This document shows, piece after piece, positions 1 through 10,788 of a stretch of 64,000 bases of DNA. Each line of letters starts with the position of its first letter. Within the stretch, counting starts at the first letter, position 1. The position numbers and the translations under genes are program-made. Source of the DNA: Datisca glomerata (Eukaryota; Streptophyta; Magnoliopsida; Cucurbitales; Datiscaceae). The notes beneath the pieces are model-generated. The model had not been told where the DNA came from and made no database searches. It saw only the letters and a list, made by a program, of their open reading frames with translations. The stretch spans positions 28,337-92,336 of the forward strand of contig QANY01008229.1 in assembly GCA_003255025.1 (NCBI GenBank), given 5' to 3'.

Positions 1-540
1 TAAGATATATTCTCATTAGGAAAGATAAATTAACATTTCCATCATTTGTACATTTCCATCAATGAAGATATTATCCTACCACGTTACTATTAATATTTTC
101 ATGTAATCATTAATATATTACTAAAATTTTATATGACATTAACTACATATTATTAGTAAAAATATATAAATTTACATACTAGTTGTATATTATTAGTACT
201 ACAATCAGTGAGTTATTATTATAATCATATCAAGATATTAGTATCCGTGACCATGACATTATGGTTAATGTTAAAAGGTTAGGAAATAAACTACATCTTT
301 TAGAGTAACTACACAGAAAAATAAAGAGATATCTAGGATTCGATTTTCCAAGGTTAAAACTATATAGAAATTTTCAAGTATAGGAAAACCAATGAAAAGC
401 CTGTTTGCCAAGTACTAAAGCTGACAAAAAGGGAAAAAAGTATTAAGAAAAAGCACTAGATCTACCTTGAACTCAAATTAGAAGCAAAAACTAGAGGTGG
501 AGTTTGCTCTTGAGCAGTCGCAGAAGAGAACTTCTTCTCT
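1..540. other. AT-rich intergenic DNA, no gene seen
   Basis: Very AT-rich sequence with stops in all frames. I see no coding similarity, RNA gene or clear transposon end. Confidence 0.6.
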
Positions 541-559
541 GAGTTCTATTTCTTAAAAA

Positions 560-1005
560 AAATAGCAGAGCTGGGCTAATGGCGCAATAAATAATAGCAA
601 AAAAAGGCAGAAGAAGACTGTGGATGGGTGAATAGCGGAGATCATGGTTGTGACAGGGTTAATGGCGGCGATCGTGGCCATGACTGGGTTAATGCCCAGA
701 GCTCGTGACCGTGGTTGAGCTAATGGCAGAGGTCGTGGCCGTTTCTCTCCCGCGACAGTAGGGTGGATCTCGTGAGGGTGGATTTTGTGGGGATTTCGTG
801 TTGGGCGTGGGTGTTGGGCGTGGGTGTTAGGGTTGTGAGTGTTTTGTAGTGAGAGGGGTATTTGTGGGATTTCAATTAAAACTTAACAGATGTGGATGGA
901 AAATTAACAGAGGGGAGGTTTGTGTAATAATTGAATATAGATGGGGTGTCTGTGTAATTTAATCAAAATACAGGGGAGGTCTGTGTAATTTATCCAAAAA
1001 AATAA
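560..1005. repeat. GC-richer dispersed repeat block with degenerate internal repeats
   Basis: Against an AT-rich background this block is GC-richer. About four degenerate copies of a GGGTTAATGGC-type unit with GATCGTGGCC-like tails lie between roughly 560 and 740. The right end (about 845-1000) contains AGGGGAGGTCTGTGTAATTT and a nearby variant. The same end sequence recurs at about 17990-18105, so this is a dispersed repeat terminus, possibly of a non-autonomous DNA transposon. No matching inverted end was found, so the class is unresolved. Confidence 0.55.
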
Positions 1006-1385
1006 CTACTAAAACGTTTCAAATAGACATAAATAACTACTTGAAATGTTCAAGTAGTCATAAACAATTACTTGAATCCTTTAAGTAGTCACATAGTGTA
1101 TGAGTAATTGATTAAAAAAATAACTACTTGAACCTTTCAAATAGTCATAAACAACTACTTGAAGTGTTTAAGCAGTCATAAACAACTACTTGAACCTTGC
1201 AAGTAGTCACATGGTGTATGCATGTTGACTGGCAAAAAAACAGATAATTACTTGAAGAGTTCAAATAATCATAAAAACTACTTGAATAATTCAAATAGTC
1301 ACATGGTGTATGCATGTTGACTGACAAAAAAATAATGACTTGAAAGGTTCAAGTAGTCATAAAAAACTAGTTGAACCATTCAAAT
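1001..1385. repeat. Minisatellite, ~32-bp unit built on a self-complementary motif
   Basis: The units contain AACTACTTGAA followed within a few bases by TTCAAGTAGTCATAAA, so each unit is itself a short inverted repeat (CTACTTGAA/TTCAAGTAG). A higher-order unit is visible because CACATGGTGTATGCATG follows at about 1208 and 1301, with a diverged version near 1090. The 60-residue reading frame through it is a product of the repeat, not a gene. Confidence 0.85.
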
Positions 1386-1840
1386 AAAAGAAAAAACTCT
1401 GTTGAAAAATAAAGAAGTGGAAGAATAATAAAATTTGATTAAATTGATTTGATATATGCATTGAGAAAGAAAAAAAATGATGAGAGAAGATAGGGATTAT
1501 AAGTAGTGATGTTAAGTTAGTGGGTGAGAAATATAAAATTTTTTATTTTTAAAAAAATATATAAAAATCTTAGACGAAAAATAAAAGATATATATTTATC
1601 TTAAAAACCCATGGTTGTATAACTTACTCCTTTTAGAATCACGATCTATTCTCTTAAAAATGGTAGGTGGTGGGCCAAAGCCAATAACTTATCGTGTTAC
1701 TTACACCCTTAAACTCACATAGTTTTCTCTAATTATATATTCTATTCCGAAAGATATGATTCTGGATTGCGATAAAAGAGGGTGCCTTTTTTCGTTTTGT
1801 CCTAAAATTAATTTAACCCACTCAGAACTTGGGGGTTTCT
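1386..1840. other. AT-rich 5' flank of the DC1 gene
   Basis: Non-coding. The part at about 1700-1777 is clearly similar to 8700-8786, so this flank exists in at least two places in the window. No unambiguous TATA box or regulatory motif could be assigned. Confidence 0.5.
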
Positions 1841-2138
1841 TCAGCATTCACATTTGGCAGAGGATCACCATTTGTTGCAAAGAAGAAGAATAGTTACAGA
1901 GGGTAAACTTCGTAGTCCTACTCCTTTATTTGCTTCCCGATCTTGTTTCTTTATATGGCAACCGTGATTTATTTACTTCATCTTTAACACAATTGGATAT
2001 GAGAGTTTTCTTTTACGGATATTGTTCGACATGTGTGTTTCATTGGCAGTTGTAATTTCAAGTTTTGTCCACTCTGCTTATACTGAAACTCTCACTCACT
2101 AATTCTTTAGGAAGAGTGACATTTTAGACAAGAGAAAG
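1841..2138 (+). other. Probable 5' UTR of the DC1 gene, possibly with an intron
   Basis: Downstream of about 1841 the composition changes to purine-rich leader-like sequence. A GGGTAAAC donor-like site lies near 1900. AG acceptor-like sites lie near 2048 (TTGGCAG) and 2110 (TTCTTTAG). This would fit a 5'-UTR intron, which is common in plant genes. It is inference from splice-like motifs only; no transcript evidence is available here. Confidence 0.35.
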
Positions 2139-4555
2139 ATGGATCAGCTCCAACACTTACATGACCATCCTTTGCTCTTCAATGAAGAGTATTCAGAAGA
2201 TTGGGCTGAGAGTCAAGTATTTTGCTGGGCATGCGAGGATGCAGTAATATCTGGACCTTTATACAACTGCTCTGAGTGCTACTTCTACCTTCATAAATCA
2301 TGCGCTGAGCTACCTATGAAATGGGAGCATTCTTTTCATTCTGAACATCCTCTTATTCTCTTTACAAAGTCACCTTATGGAGGGGGATATTCTTGTAATG
2401 CTTGCCGGCAAGTTCGCAAGAGCTTTGTTTACCATTGTGGTGATTGCCAATTTGATCTGGATATAAGATGTGCTCTTTTGGGTCCAAAAGCTAGTTCTAT
2501 TAAGAGGAAAGGAGACACCGAGTTTCTACATTTCAGCCATGGGCATCCCTTGATCTTCAAGAATGACCCACCACAAAATATTGAAGAGGAAGAAGAAGAT
2601 GTAGTTTGCTCAGGTTGTAAGAGAGTAATTTCTGATCCTTTCTATTATGATTGCAATCAGTGTGTGTTTCAGCTTCATAAATCATGTGCTGAGCTACCAC
2701 GCCTTGCGCACCTACCCATCCATCCCCAACACCCTCTTCTCTTATTTAAAAACGATTATGAAATCTGTACTCGTTGTTTTCAACCAAGAGATGTACTTTT
2801 CTATGAATGCAAAACATGTCAATTTTATGTCGACATTGGATGTGCTCTACTACAACCCGACACATGTTGCATAACAAGAAGAGGAAACGGGGATCAGATT
2901 GAACATTTCAGCCATAATTGTTCATTGACTTTAGATGAAGAAGTGCAAAAATATGCAGGTGAAGAACATAATTGCAATGTATGTGGGGAACTAGTTTCAG
3001 CTCCTTACTATAATTGCTCAAAATGCAAATTAAGCATTCATAAATCCTGCGCCGAGCTACCAAGTGTCATAAAATGCAACTTGCATATTACAGATCACTC
3101 TCTTTTTCTCTTTCCGAGTGAAAATTATTCATGCAACAATTGTGGATCATTCAAATTGCAGAAATTCTGTTATTGTTGCGTCCAATGTAATTTTTATCTC
3201 GACATTAAGTGTTCATTATCATCTCCCAATGCTGAAGAAAATCATCAACATGATTTCATTAGGTTCCAAAAGAAAATGGATTTCACTTGTCAAGTTTGTG
3301 GCAAAGAAGACAAAGTATGCCCTTGGCTATGTGCGATCTGTCATCTCTTTGCTCACAGAGAATGTGCTCAATCACCGAAAATGCTCAAAATAAGACAACA
3401 TCATCACAAACTCAATCTTATTTACTCTTTAAGTGAAGTCCACGACCAACCAGACAACATTGTCTGCAAACTCTGTTACAAGAAGGTGAATTCTGAATAT
3501 GCAGCCTACTATTGTGTCAAATGCAATTATGCAGCTCACCTGGATTGTGGAATAAAGAGAAGAATTGTGTTTGTAGAAGGTGCATTTGACGAAGAAAACT
3601 ATGGCCCGGATACATCCATAGAGTTACTATCCAACAAGTTTGACAAATTCATGAATGACTTTGTCTTTGAGACAAAGTTGGAAGAACACGAAAGAGGCCA
3701 AAGGTTGGAACATTTTAGCCATGAACATTCTTTGACACTTGCTGATGGAAAACTTACAATTAGAAAACATTGTGATGGATGTGCACGACCTATACTGCTC
3801 CTCATTATAGCTGTGGTGAATGCAATTTTTATCTCCATAGGACCTGCGGTGAAATACCTATACATATTCAACATCCACTCCATTCTCACTCTCTTGACCT
3901 CATGTCAACGCATTTGACGAAGGAACGATTTTCGTTTAAGTGTAGTGCCTGTGAGGGTCAGTTCCATGGTTTTGGATACATGTGTAGAGATTGTAACTAC
4001 GTACTTGACATCCGATGTGCTTCGGTAGGGGAGAAACTTAAGCATCCACTTCACCAACACTTTTTGTTCACTCCTACAAGAAATGATGAAAAATGCAGTG
4101 CTTGTGGGACTGAATCAAAATTTATATTGGTATGTCCGGAGTGTGATAATTTTGCCTTGGACTATAGATGTGCTACTCTACCACAGGTGGTTAGACATAG
4201 ATATGACAAACATCTCCTCAAACTAACAAACATCACTAGAAACGACTCTGATGAATATTATTGTGAAATTTGTGAGGAAGAAAGAGATCCAAACAATTGG
4301 TATTACTATTGTAAAGAATGTGATTTCTCTGCTCATCCTCATTGCCTTCTTGGAGATTATCCATATTTAAAGCGTGGAATCACTTGGCAATATCAATTTC
4401 ACTCGCATCCTCTCACTCTTGTTGAAGAGAGCACCAGGAACTATGCTAACTGTGAGGGATGCAGTAAGAAATGTTATAGCTTATCGGTGGAATGTGCTCC
4501 CTGCAAATTCCAAGTCCATTATGATTGTACTTGGTGGATGAACTGGAGATGGTAG
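2139..4555 (+). CDS. DC1 (Cys/His-rich C1-like) domain protein, interrupted by one apparent frameshift
   Basis: The product is a repeat protein of about 13 divergent C1 units, each with the H-x-L...C-x2-C...C-x2-C...H-x2-C pattern that binds zinc in this plant family. About eight complete units lie in the first frame (residues 10-60, 70-113, 134-188, 197-237, 258-307, 318-358, 370-411, 421-471). The ninth is split: its first half (HCDGC) is in the first frame, which ends at a stop at 3917. Its second half (HYSCGECNFYLHRTCGEIP) and four more units are in another frame up to 4555. The switch lies at about 3783-3797 and behaves like loss of one nucleotide. With that base the protein would be near 805 residues, within the usual range. 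The ATG at 2139 is the first in frame, followed directly by a DC1-type start. Family members have been linked to stress, pathogen or hormone responses in some plants; the role here is unknown. The single indel could be a real allele or a sequencing error. Confidence 0.85.
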
Positions 4556-4860
4556 TGGTAAAGGGAAGAAGTTTAGGCTTTGTAATAAGTTTGATTGTTT
4601 ATATTACTATTTGATTATGTCTGTAGTTTGATGGATCTTTAGCTGGTGAATGAAAGTCCGGTTGTTTTATCATTTTATTTTATTTCAACTAAATTATACT
4701 TTGGTCCATCAAGATGATTTACTAATCCTTTGACTGCACTCACCCAATTAATCCCTGAAAATTTTCTTTCAATCTACTATCTCAGGCCTTTATAAATATC
4801 ATCAAACACACACATGTGTGTGTCTATATATATGTGTATTGTCTATGTTTTTTCCAAGTC
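4556..4860. other. 3' flank of the DC1 gene with a small alternating CA/TG tract
   Basis: This holds the probable 3' UTR, including AATAAG at about 4581, which may serve as a polyadenylation signal. Around 4808-4840 is an alternating CACACA/TGTGTG/TATATA tract that is partly palindromic and could adopt cruciform or Z-DNA. No gene is seen. Confidence 0.5.
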
Positions 4861-4876
4861 AAATGCTGAAGGAGAC

Positions 4877-5340
4877 ATGGCTTGTGGGGAAGAGTCTCTC
4901 TGGAAAGAGTGTAAATTCAATTATCATGGGCTGGATATGAAGGTGCTTGAAAGAAACCTTTCCTTTGTTCAAGTTTGGCAGTGAGTAGGAGATGGAAAAA
5001 GTGGAATGTTGGAGACCTTGGAATTCTAATGGGTATTTAATTATGCTGAAAAGATATGAATCTGGTTTACAACCTTCTGAGATAGCTTTTTCACTGTCCC
5101 TATATGGATTCAAATTCAGGATCTCCCTCCAGATTGGGTTATTGAACCTGCTATTAAAAAGAACGCAAGTTTGATAGGGGATATGATTAAAATTGATGCA
5201 TACAATATGGAAGGGTGTCTTGTAAGGTCTGTGAGAGTGAAAATCAATGTCAGTTTGATAGTCAGTTGAAGGCAGGGGTTTGGACAAGGAGAAAGGAGAA
5301 AGCACCTATTTGGATAAGGAGAAGGGAGAAAACACTTGTT
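4877..5340 (+). pseudogene. LINE ORF1 remnant with DUF4283-like domain
   Basis: Conceptual plus-strand translation gives the plant LINE/zinc-knuckle type DUF4283 pattern, with a hydrophobic N-terminal part and then RPWNSNGYLIMLKRYE, which matches the GPW-F...L-L-W signature of the family. An internal stop near 4977-4980 and later stops mean no intact ORF1. The family normally supplies an RNA-binding, Gag-like protein for LINE ribonucleoprotein particles. Family assignment is by motif only. Confidence 0.6.
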
Positions 5341-5689
5341 ATATGGAGCGGCAAGGTTTGGGGAACAGATTGATAGTTCAAGCTTTAAGGGATGCTATTT
5401 TCCTTTATGATCTCCAATACTGTGAATGCTGTGAATGACTGAAACAAAGACTAAGAAGCAGAAAGCTGAAAGGTAGAAATGGCAGTTTGATTTCATGCAT
5501 ATTGTAGATCCTGTGTGACTTTCTGGAGGTGTGTTGGTCTGTGGAAGCATAATGTCTGTGTCACTTGTATGGCCGATACAAATATCTTGATTTACATGAC
5601 TATTAAAGATATTGGGACAGTTAGCTTTGTTTATGGCGGTAGAGATGCGGGAGTGAGATGATCTGATTTTTATACACTGTAAAAAAAAT

Positions 5690-7180
5690 CAAATGGCAGC
5701 TTATTTTTCACCTTGGATTATAGTTGGCGATTTTAATGAAATGTGTTATGCAGAAATGAAAAGGAAGGGGAATAGAATTTGACTTTAGAAGGGCTCAAAA
5801 GTTCAGGAATCTTACGAATAACTGTGAAGTTCATGATGTCAAGGCAAAGGGGTGCTACTATATATGGACGAATAGTAGGGATTGTATGGTGCTTATCCAA
5901 GAAAGATTGCACATAATGTTTGTCAATGTTGTTGTGTTAGATGCTTTCCTCAGATTGGAAGTGCAAGTTCCTCCAAACATTCGCTCAGACCTGAACTTGT
6001 TGGTTTTGAGCCTTGATCCTGAAAAGATAAGCAGAAAGAAAAAGTTGTCTGGGAAGAGAGTGCTTAAAAAGAAGCTGGATGAGAGTTGGAGGAAGGAAGA
6101 AATATATTGGTGGCAAGAGGGGTTCTTTCATATCAAAAAGAAAAAGATGGATAGAAAAGGTAGTATGGCCATTAAAATTAAGACGGCCAAAAACCTTATG
6201 ATAGTCATTTGGTCTTTTGAAGGAGATTTGCTTGAAAAGATGGGTTTTGATAGAAGCGTTGTGTTTCTGATCATGAAATGTGTAACCTTTGTTTAGTGTT
6301 GAGTCAAAGTGAATGGCAACCCAAGCATTGGTGTCCAACCCAAAAGAGCCTTACGGCAAGGGGATCCACTATCTCCCTACCTTTTCATAATGGTGGCTGA
6401 GTGTCCCTCTAGATGCATCCAAGCAGCAGTAAATAAAGGCAAGGTGATTCCAATTGGCCTTAAAAGAAGTAGTCCTCCTATATTCCACTTGTCTTTGTTG
6501 ATGTTAGTTTATTTTTTATAATTGCTGATGTAAATTCTTGTACACAATTGACTAGTTGCATTTCAAAGTATTTTAATGTAACTGGTCAATTGGTTAACCT
6601 TGATAAAAGTTGTGTTTGGTTTAGCTTGTAAATGACATGAAACGGTCTGAATTGGCTACTCTCCTCACATTCCTATGTCAGCAAAGAAGGAAACATATCT
6701 TGACCTCTCTACTGACGTAATAGCCTCAAAGGCTGGTTTTCATGCTCTTCTGATGGACAAAATGGAGAACAAACAGCAAATAGGAAATCAAAGTTTCTGT
6801 TATTTGGGGGGAAAGAAGTTTTGTTAAAATCAATCAATTGCACAAGCATTGCCTAGTTATGTAATGAGAGTTTATAAACTTCCAAAAAGAATATGTATTA
6901 AGCTTCAATCTACTATCATGTCCTTCTAGTGGTCAAACAATGGGAGATCAGCAAGGTATTGGCTGTGCTCTGCGAAGAAAACCCTTAGTAGAAAAGAGGT
7001 TGGAGGCTAGGGGTTTAGAGATTTGGTGGATTACAAGTTGGCTCTTCTTGCTAGACAAGCTTGGAATGTGTTAAAGAATCCTAAAGCCTCTGTGAAGACT
7101 GTTATAGAGTCTATCTTACCAACGATGAAAAATCTGTCAATATATGGGAGGATAGAGGTTACTGGGTTGTAGGAATTTGG
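5690..7180 (+). pseudogene. LINE endonuclease/reverse transcriptase remnant
   Basis: Near 5700 the translation reads WIIVGDFNEM, the GDFN motif of the APE-like endonuclease. Near 6210-6420 come WSFEGDLLEKMGFD, then (after in-frame TAG and TGA codons near 6294-6302) NGNPSIGVQPKRALRQGDP and SPYLFIMVAE, which are RT core blocks. The catalytic FADD block (about 6483-6515) is damaged: it needs a frame change and the second Asp reads as Val. Further on, PSYVMRVYKLPK and GFRDLVDYKLALLARQAWNV are typical of plant L1 C-terminal regions. The element cannot be active. Order and strand agree with the upstream ORF1 remnant. Confidence 0.85.
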
Positions 7181-7529
7181 ATATATTCAAGACTAAGAAA
7201 CTTTCTTTCATCTCTGACTTGATTAATGATTATAGTAATACTTAGAATGTGAGTGAAACTCATCAATCTTTCCCTATCTGGATAGCAAACGAGATTTTTG
7301 CTATTTGTCTTCTAAGTAGAGATATTGATGGATTCTATGATTTGGCCTTTGTGTAAAAAGGGTTGTTTTTTGTAAAGACTTTTATCATTCTATTCATGAA
7401 ATTAAAATTATGATGGGGGAATAATTATTCTGGTAAGTTTAAAGATTCGATTCAAAGCATGCATGAGTTATGGAATTAAGCAGTCATCTAATTTAGGTGG
7501 TGAGGAGATATCCTTAATGATGCAGACGG

Positions 7530-8160
7530 TGTAGCGTTGAAGTTTTTAGAGCGAATGGATCGTTGCACGCGCAGTCCACCTTCCAGAAACCATAACTTTT
7601 TATTCGGGTTGACTCACGGGGTCCGTAAGATATCAAATCGAACCCTGTTTAGAGATCCACACGCATAACAGGGTTTACCCGTCTTGGCCCAGTTTCAGCT
7701 AAAAAAAGGTCGTTTAAGGACTTTTAGAGGCTCGGAAGTTGTTTTCGCAAGTTTCAGATATTTTTGTAATTTTACCTTTCTTTTATGTGTAGGGTTTTCT
7801 GAGACAGTGTAAGTACCTTTTGTTTAGATTTTATGCAGCAGCTTATGATATTTGTTTGAGACGTTTTCTCTCTATAATTCTAATTTTTGATATTTCGTGA
7901 TTTATCGAATTGATGCCTAAATTCTGGTAATCTCATAATTCAATAAGTTTTAGAAGATTAAATTATCGGTAATCGTGAGCGATTCAACAGTGTTTGATAT
8001 TGTTATATTTTCTTCAAGGTTTCCGCTACATCACTTAATCTACTATATTTGTTAGTAGATATGGAAGGATAGATGCAGTTCTATTTTTTCAGGAACTGAA
8101 ATAGATCCTCTTAAATCAACTTTAGTTGCTGAGAGAGCTTGTTGTCAATACTTTAGGTGC
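7530..8160 (+). repeat. Dispersed repeat, probably an LTR fragment; inverted partner at ~9690-10005
   Basis: Non-coding and less AT-rich at its start, with CGGGTTGACTCACGGGGTCC near 7606. The stretch from about 7726 to 8050 is similar, in reverse complement, to about 9690-10005, which sits inside the 5' LTR of copia element B. The similarity is clear by eye along about 300 bp with scattered substitutions and small indels. Family not identified; an LTR or other non-coding part of a retroelement is most likely. Confidence 0.6.
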
Positions 8161-8305
8161 TGAGATCTGATGGTCTTATTGATACAGATATGGTTGTAGA
8201 ACGATGGATTCCTCCTGATCAAAAACTGCATCAAAATCAATTGTTATGGAGCTTTAGATGTAACTTCCAAAGAAGGAGCAGGTTGAATAGGGAAGCTCAA
8301 ACATG

Positions 8306-8503
8306 TGGAACTCTTCTATCTCTCTCTCTCTTGTTCTCTCTCTCTTCTTTCTCTCTCTCTCTCGCTCTCTCTCTCTCTCACCCTCCCCCTATCTCTCTCT
8401 TTCTCCCTCACCCTCTCTCTTTCTACACACACTCTCTCCCTCACCCTCCCTCTCTCTCTCTTTCCCAATCTCTCTCTCCGTCTCACCCCCCCTCTCTCTA
8501 ACA
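8306..8503. repeat. (CT)n-rich microsatellite
   Basis: About 200 bp of CTCTCT with interspersed CCC and TTT. The several open frames here in both strands (Ser/Leu-rich on plus, Arg/Glu-rich on minus) are low-complexity shadows, not genes. Confidence 0.95.
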
Positions 8504-8699
8504 TATCCCCGAGCTAGACCTAAGTCTAGCAAAAAATTACTATTAGACTTTGGTCTAACATTCTGCCGTTAAAATTTACCCTCATTAAGAATGGCAAACT
8601 TAGTCTTTTTTCTATAAAAAAATCTGGACGTTAAGAAGGTAAAGGAGTCTTAAAATCGATTTTACAAACATAACCCTCATGTTGATCTCAACAGGAGGG

Positions 8700-8786
8700 G
8701 ATATATTTTTGTTACCCTTAAAACTCACATAGGATTCTCTAATTATTAATGTTTTTTCAAAAGATTTGATTCTATTCAGGATTGCC
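8700..8786 (+). other. Copy of the DC1 gene 5' flank
   Basis: The segment with CTTAAAACTCACATAGGATT, then TCTCTAATTAT, AAAGATTTGATTCT and GGATTGC matches about 1700-1777 upstream of the DC1 gene in the same order and spacing, roughly four in five bases by eye. It stops where the inverted copia fragment begins. I read it as a broken DC1 paralogue flank; no DC1 coding sequence follows. Confidence 0.55.
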
Positions 8787-9511
8787 GGTCCAAAACTCAT
8801 ATAGGGTTTTGGCAATCGCTTTAGTTGGAATTCTGTTAAGAATATATATTGCAGTCTTAAGTCCTTCATCCCAGAGTGATTCTGGTAAGGTAGAATGACT
8901 AATCGTACTCATCATCATGTCCTTAAGCATTCTTTTTCGTCTTTCAGTAACACCTTTCATAATAGGCAAACCTGGCATAGTGTGTACTATGGGACGATAC
9001 CGCATTCCTCTAGGAATTTAGCAAATAGTCCTGGACCTTGTTCACTTGAACCTTTATAACTGCCATAGTACTCATCACCACGGTCAGAATCAGACGGTTT
9101 TGGTCCTTTTGTTGCATCGATTCTCAACGTCAGCCTTAAATTTTTGAATACGTCCAATGACCATGACTTTTCATGGATGAGATATATATAGCCATATCTA
9201 AAAAAATTGTCTATGAAGGTTATAAAGTACTGTTAACCATTCTATGCAACCGAAGGGAATGACCCACAAATATATGTATGTATAAGTTCAAAGATGTCCT
9301 TAGCCCTGTTGGCTTCAGATCTCCTTTCATTGTTTTATTTACCCTTTATACAATTAACACAAACATCAAAATCTATAAAATCTAAGAGACTGACAATTTC
9401 GTTTGACACAAGTCTTTTTATTCTCTGTTTAGAGATATGACCTAATATCTTATGTCATAACGCAGTCGAATGCTCACTTGTTATTTTTGTTTTAGTACCT
9501 CGTGTAGTTAA
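8787..9511 (-). pseudogene. Ty1/copia GAG-pre-integrase and integrase fragment
   Basis: On the minus strand, from about 9490 down, the translation runs through a GAG-pre-integrase zinc-binding block (WHKILGHIS), the integrase core with RGDEYYG, and then PGLPIMKGVTERRKRML and ESLWDEGLKTAIYILNRIPT. That is about 240 residues of a normal copia Pol. Several frame breaks and stops are present; the longest open stretch covers 8772-9005. The fragment ends abruptly at 9511, where the LTR of element B starts, and no continuation is seen beyond element B. Confidence 0.85.
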
Positions 9512-10788
9512 TGTTAGGGGTTATGCCCTCAAAACATGTGTAATGGCATTTTAATATGAAATTTAAAGAGAATTACATTTTTCTTATAATTGTTCTTTTG
9601 AATTTTTATTGAATAATTTATATAAATATTTGAAAATTTCATATTCATTAATGAGACTATGATCTTGTATTAGTACGAGAGGATTAATGATGTAGAGGAA
9701 ACCCTAAAGAAAGCCTAACAATATCAAACATTGTTGAATCGCGCACGATTACTAGTAATTCGATATTCTAAAACCTATTGAATTCTGAAATTATCAGGAT
9801 TTAGGCATCAACTTCGATAAATCATGAAATACCAAAAATTGGAATTTTAGAGAGAAAACGTGAAAATATCTTAAACAATTATCATAAACTGTCGCATAAA
9901 ACCTAAACAAAGACATCTAAACTGTCTCAGAAAACCTTAAGCATAAAAGAAAGGTAAAATTATAAAAATATCAAAAATTCATGAAAACAGCTTCCATGCC
10001 TCCACAATGATCATATGTAGATCAGTCTGAATCTTGAGTAGTCATGAACTCGTATGCATGTATATTGGATCTTTTGATTCACTCGTTAATGTTTGTTTGT
10101 TAATCAGGCTAGTGACTTTTACTTTGGAGATTTAGTGATGTGAATGGTTGTGCACATGATCTTATAAGATTTAGAATCTAAGTTTTCCTAACGAATCTTA
10201 TATTGGTTCTCTTAAGTGTTAATTCTGGAACTGAATGGTTATAGAATTTATAGTAAGATTATAAATTAGACATTCACTAGTGGTTAATGGTACTTAATGA
10301 TCAAAAGTTAATTAGAAGGGTAAAATGGTAATTTTATCCTTTTAATTTACGAACCAATAATTAGAGGACAAAATTATATGAAGGATTATGTCAGTGGACT
10401 ACATGAGAATACTCTGTAAATACATTTTATAATCTCTAAGAGTGCAATTCTATATTTATTTTGAATATTATTGTAATTATTTCAAATGCGAGAAGACGAA
10501 AAACGCACGAGACGAACGGTGGAAATTTACTATTCATGTGAAACACTGTTCATCCGTGAAAACACTATTCACGGCAGAAAATTATTGTTCTGGCAGAGAC
10601 GGACAATGTCGGCGGTACTGTTCCGGTGGTGAACAGTGTGGACCGTACTGTTTCTGACAGTGAACAGTGGTTGTCCAGCACGACAGGCGACCGGCGGCAG
10701 TGAGACACACAGTGGTGATGATGGGCGGTGATCAGAGAGTCTTATCGTCGGTGACAATTATTGTCAGGTTTTAGGAAAGTTTCCAACA
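9512..10788 (+). repeat. 5' LTR of copia element B (chimeric)
   Basis: Starts TGTTAGGGGTTATGCCC and ends TTTCCAACA. 9512-9690 and about 10006-10465 match the LTR family also seen at 15468 and 30637. 9690-10005 is an inverted copy of 7726-8050. From about 10466 to 10788 the sequence is unlike the other LTRs and GC-richer, with clustered ACTGTTCA/TGAACAGT inverted motifs between about 10540 and 10670. Confidence 0.8.

Larger units (their letters stand above)
4860..7500 (+). mobile_element. Decayed L1-type LINE (non-LTR retrotransposon)
   Basis: In order there is a DUF4283-like ORF1 remnant, an APE-type endonuclease remnant, a reverse transcriptase, and the C-terminal region before the zf-RVT domain. 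All are on the plus strand and broken by stops and frameshifts. The element begins about 300 bp after the DC1 gene. No clear poly-A tail or target duplication was found, so both ends are approximate. Confidence 0.85.

Noticed and set aside
8303..8572. Ser/Leu-rich and Arg/Glu-rich reading frames on both strands
   Set aside because: They are translations of the CT microsatellite and have no start context or domain.
10442..10657. 71-residue Cys-containing frame that could pass for a small secreted peptide
   Set aside because: It lies in the 5' LTR of copia B and starts in conserved LTR sequence; no signal peptide is evident.
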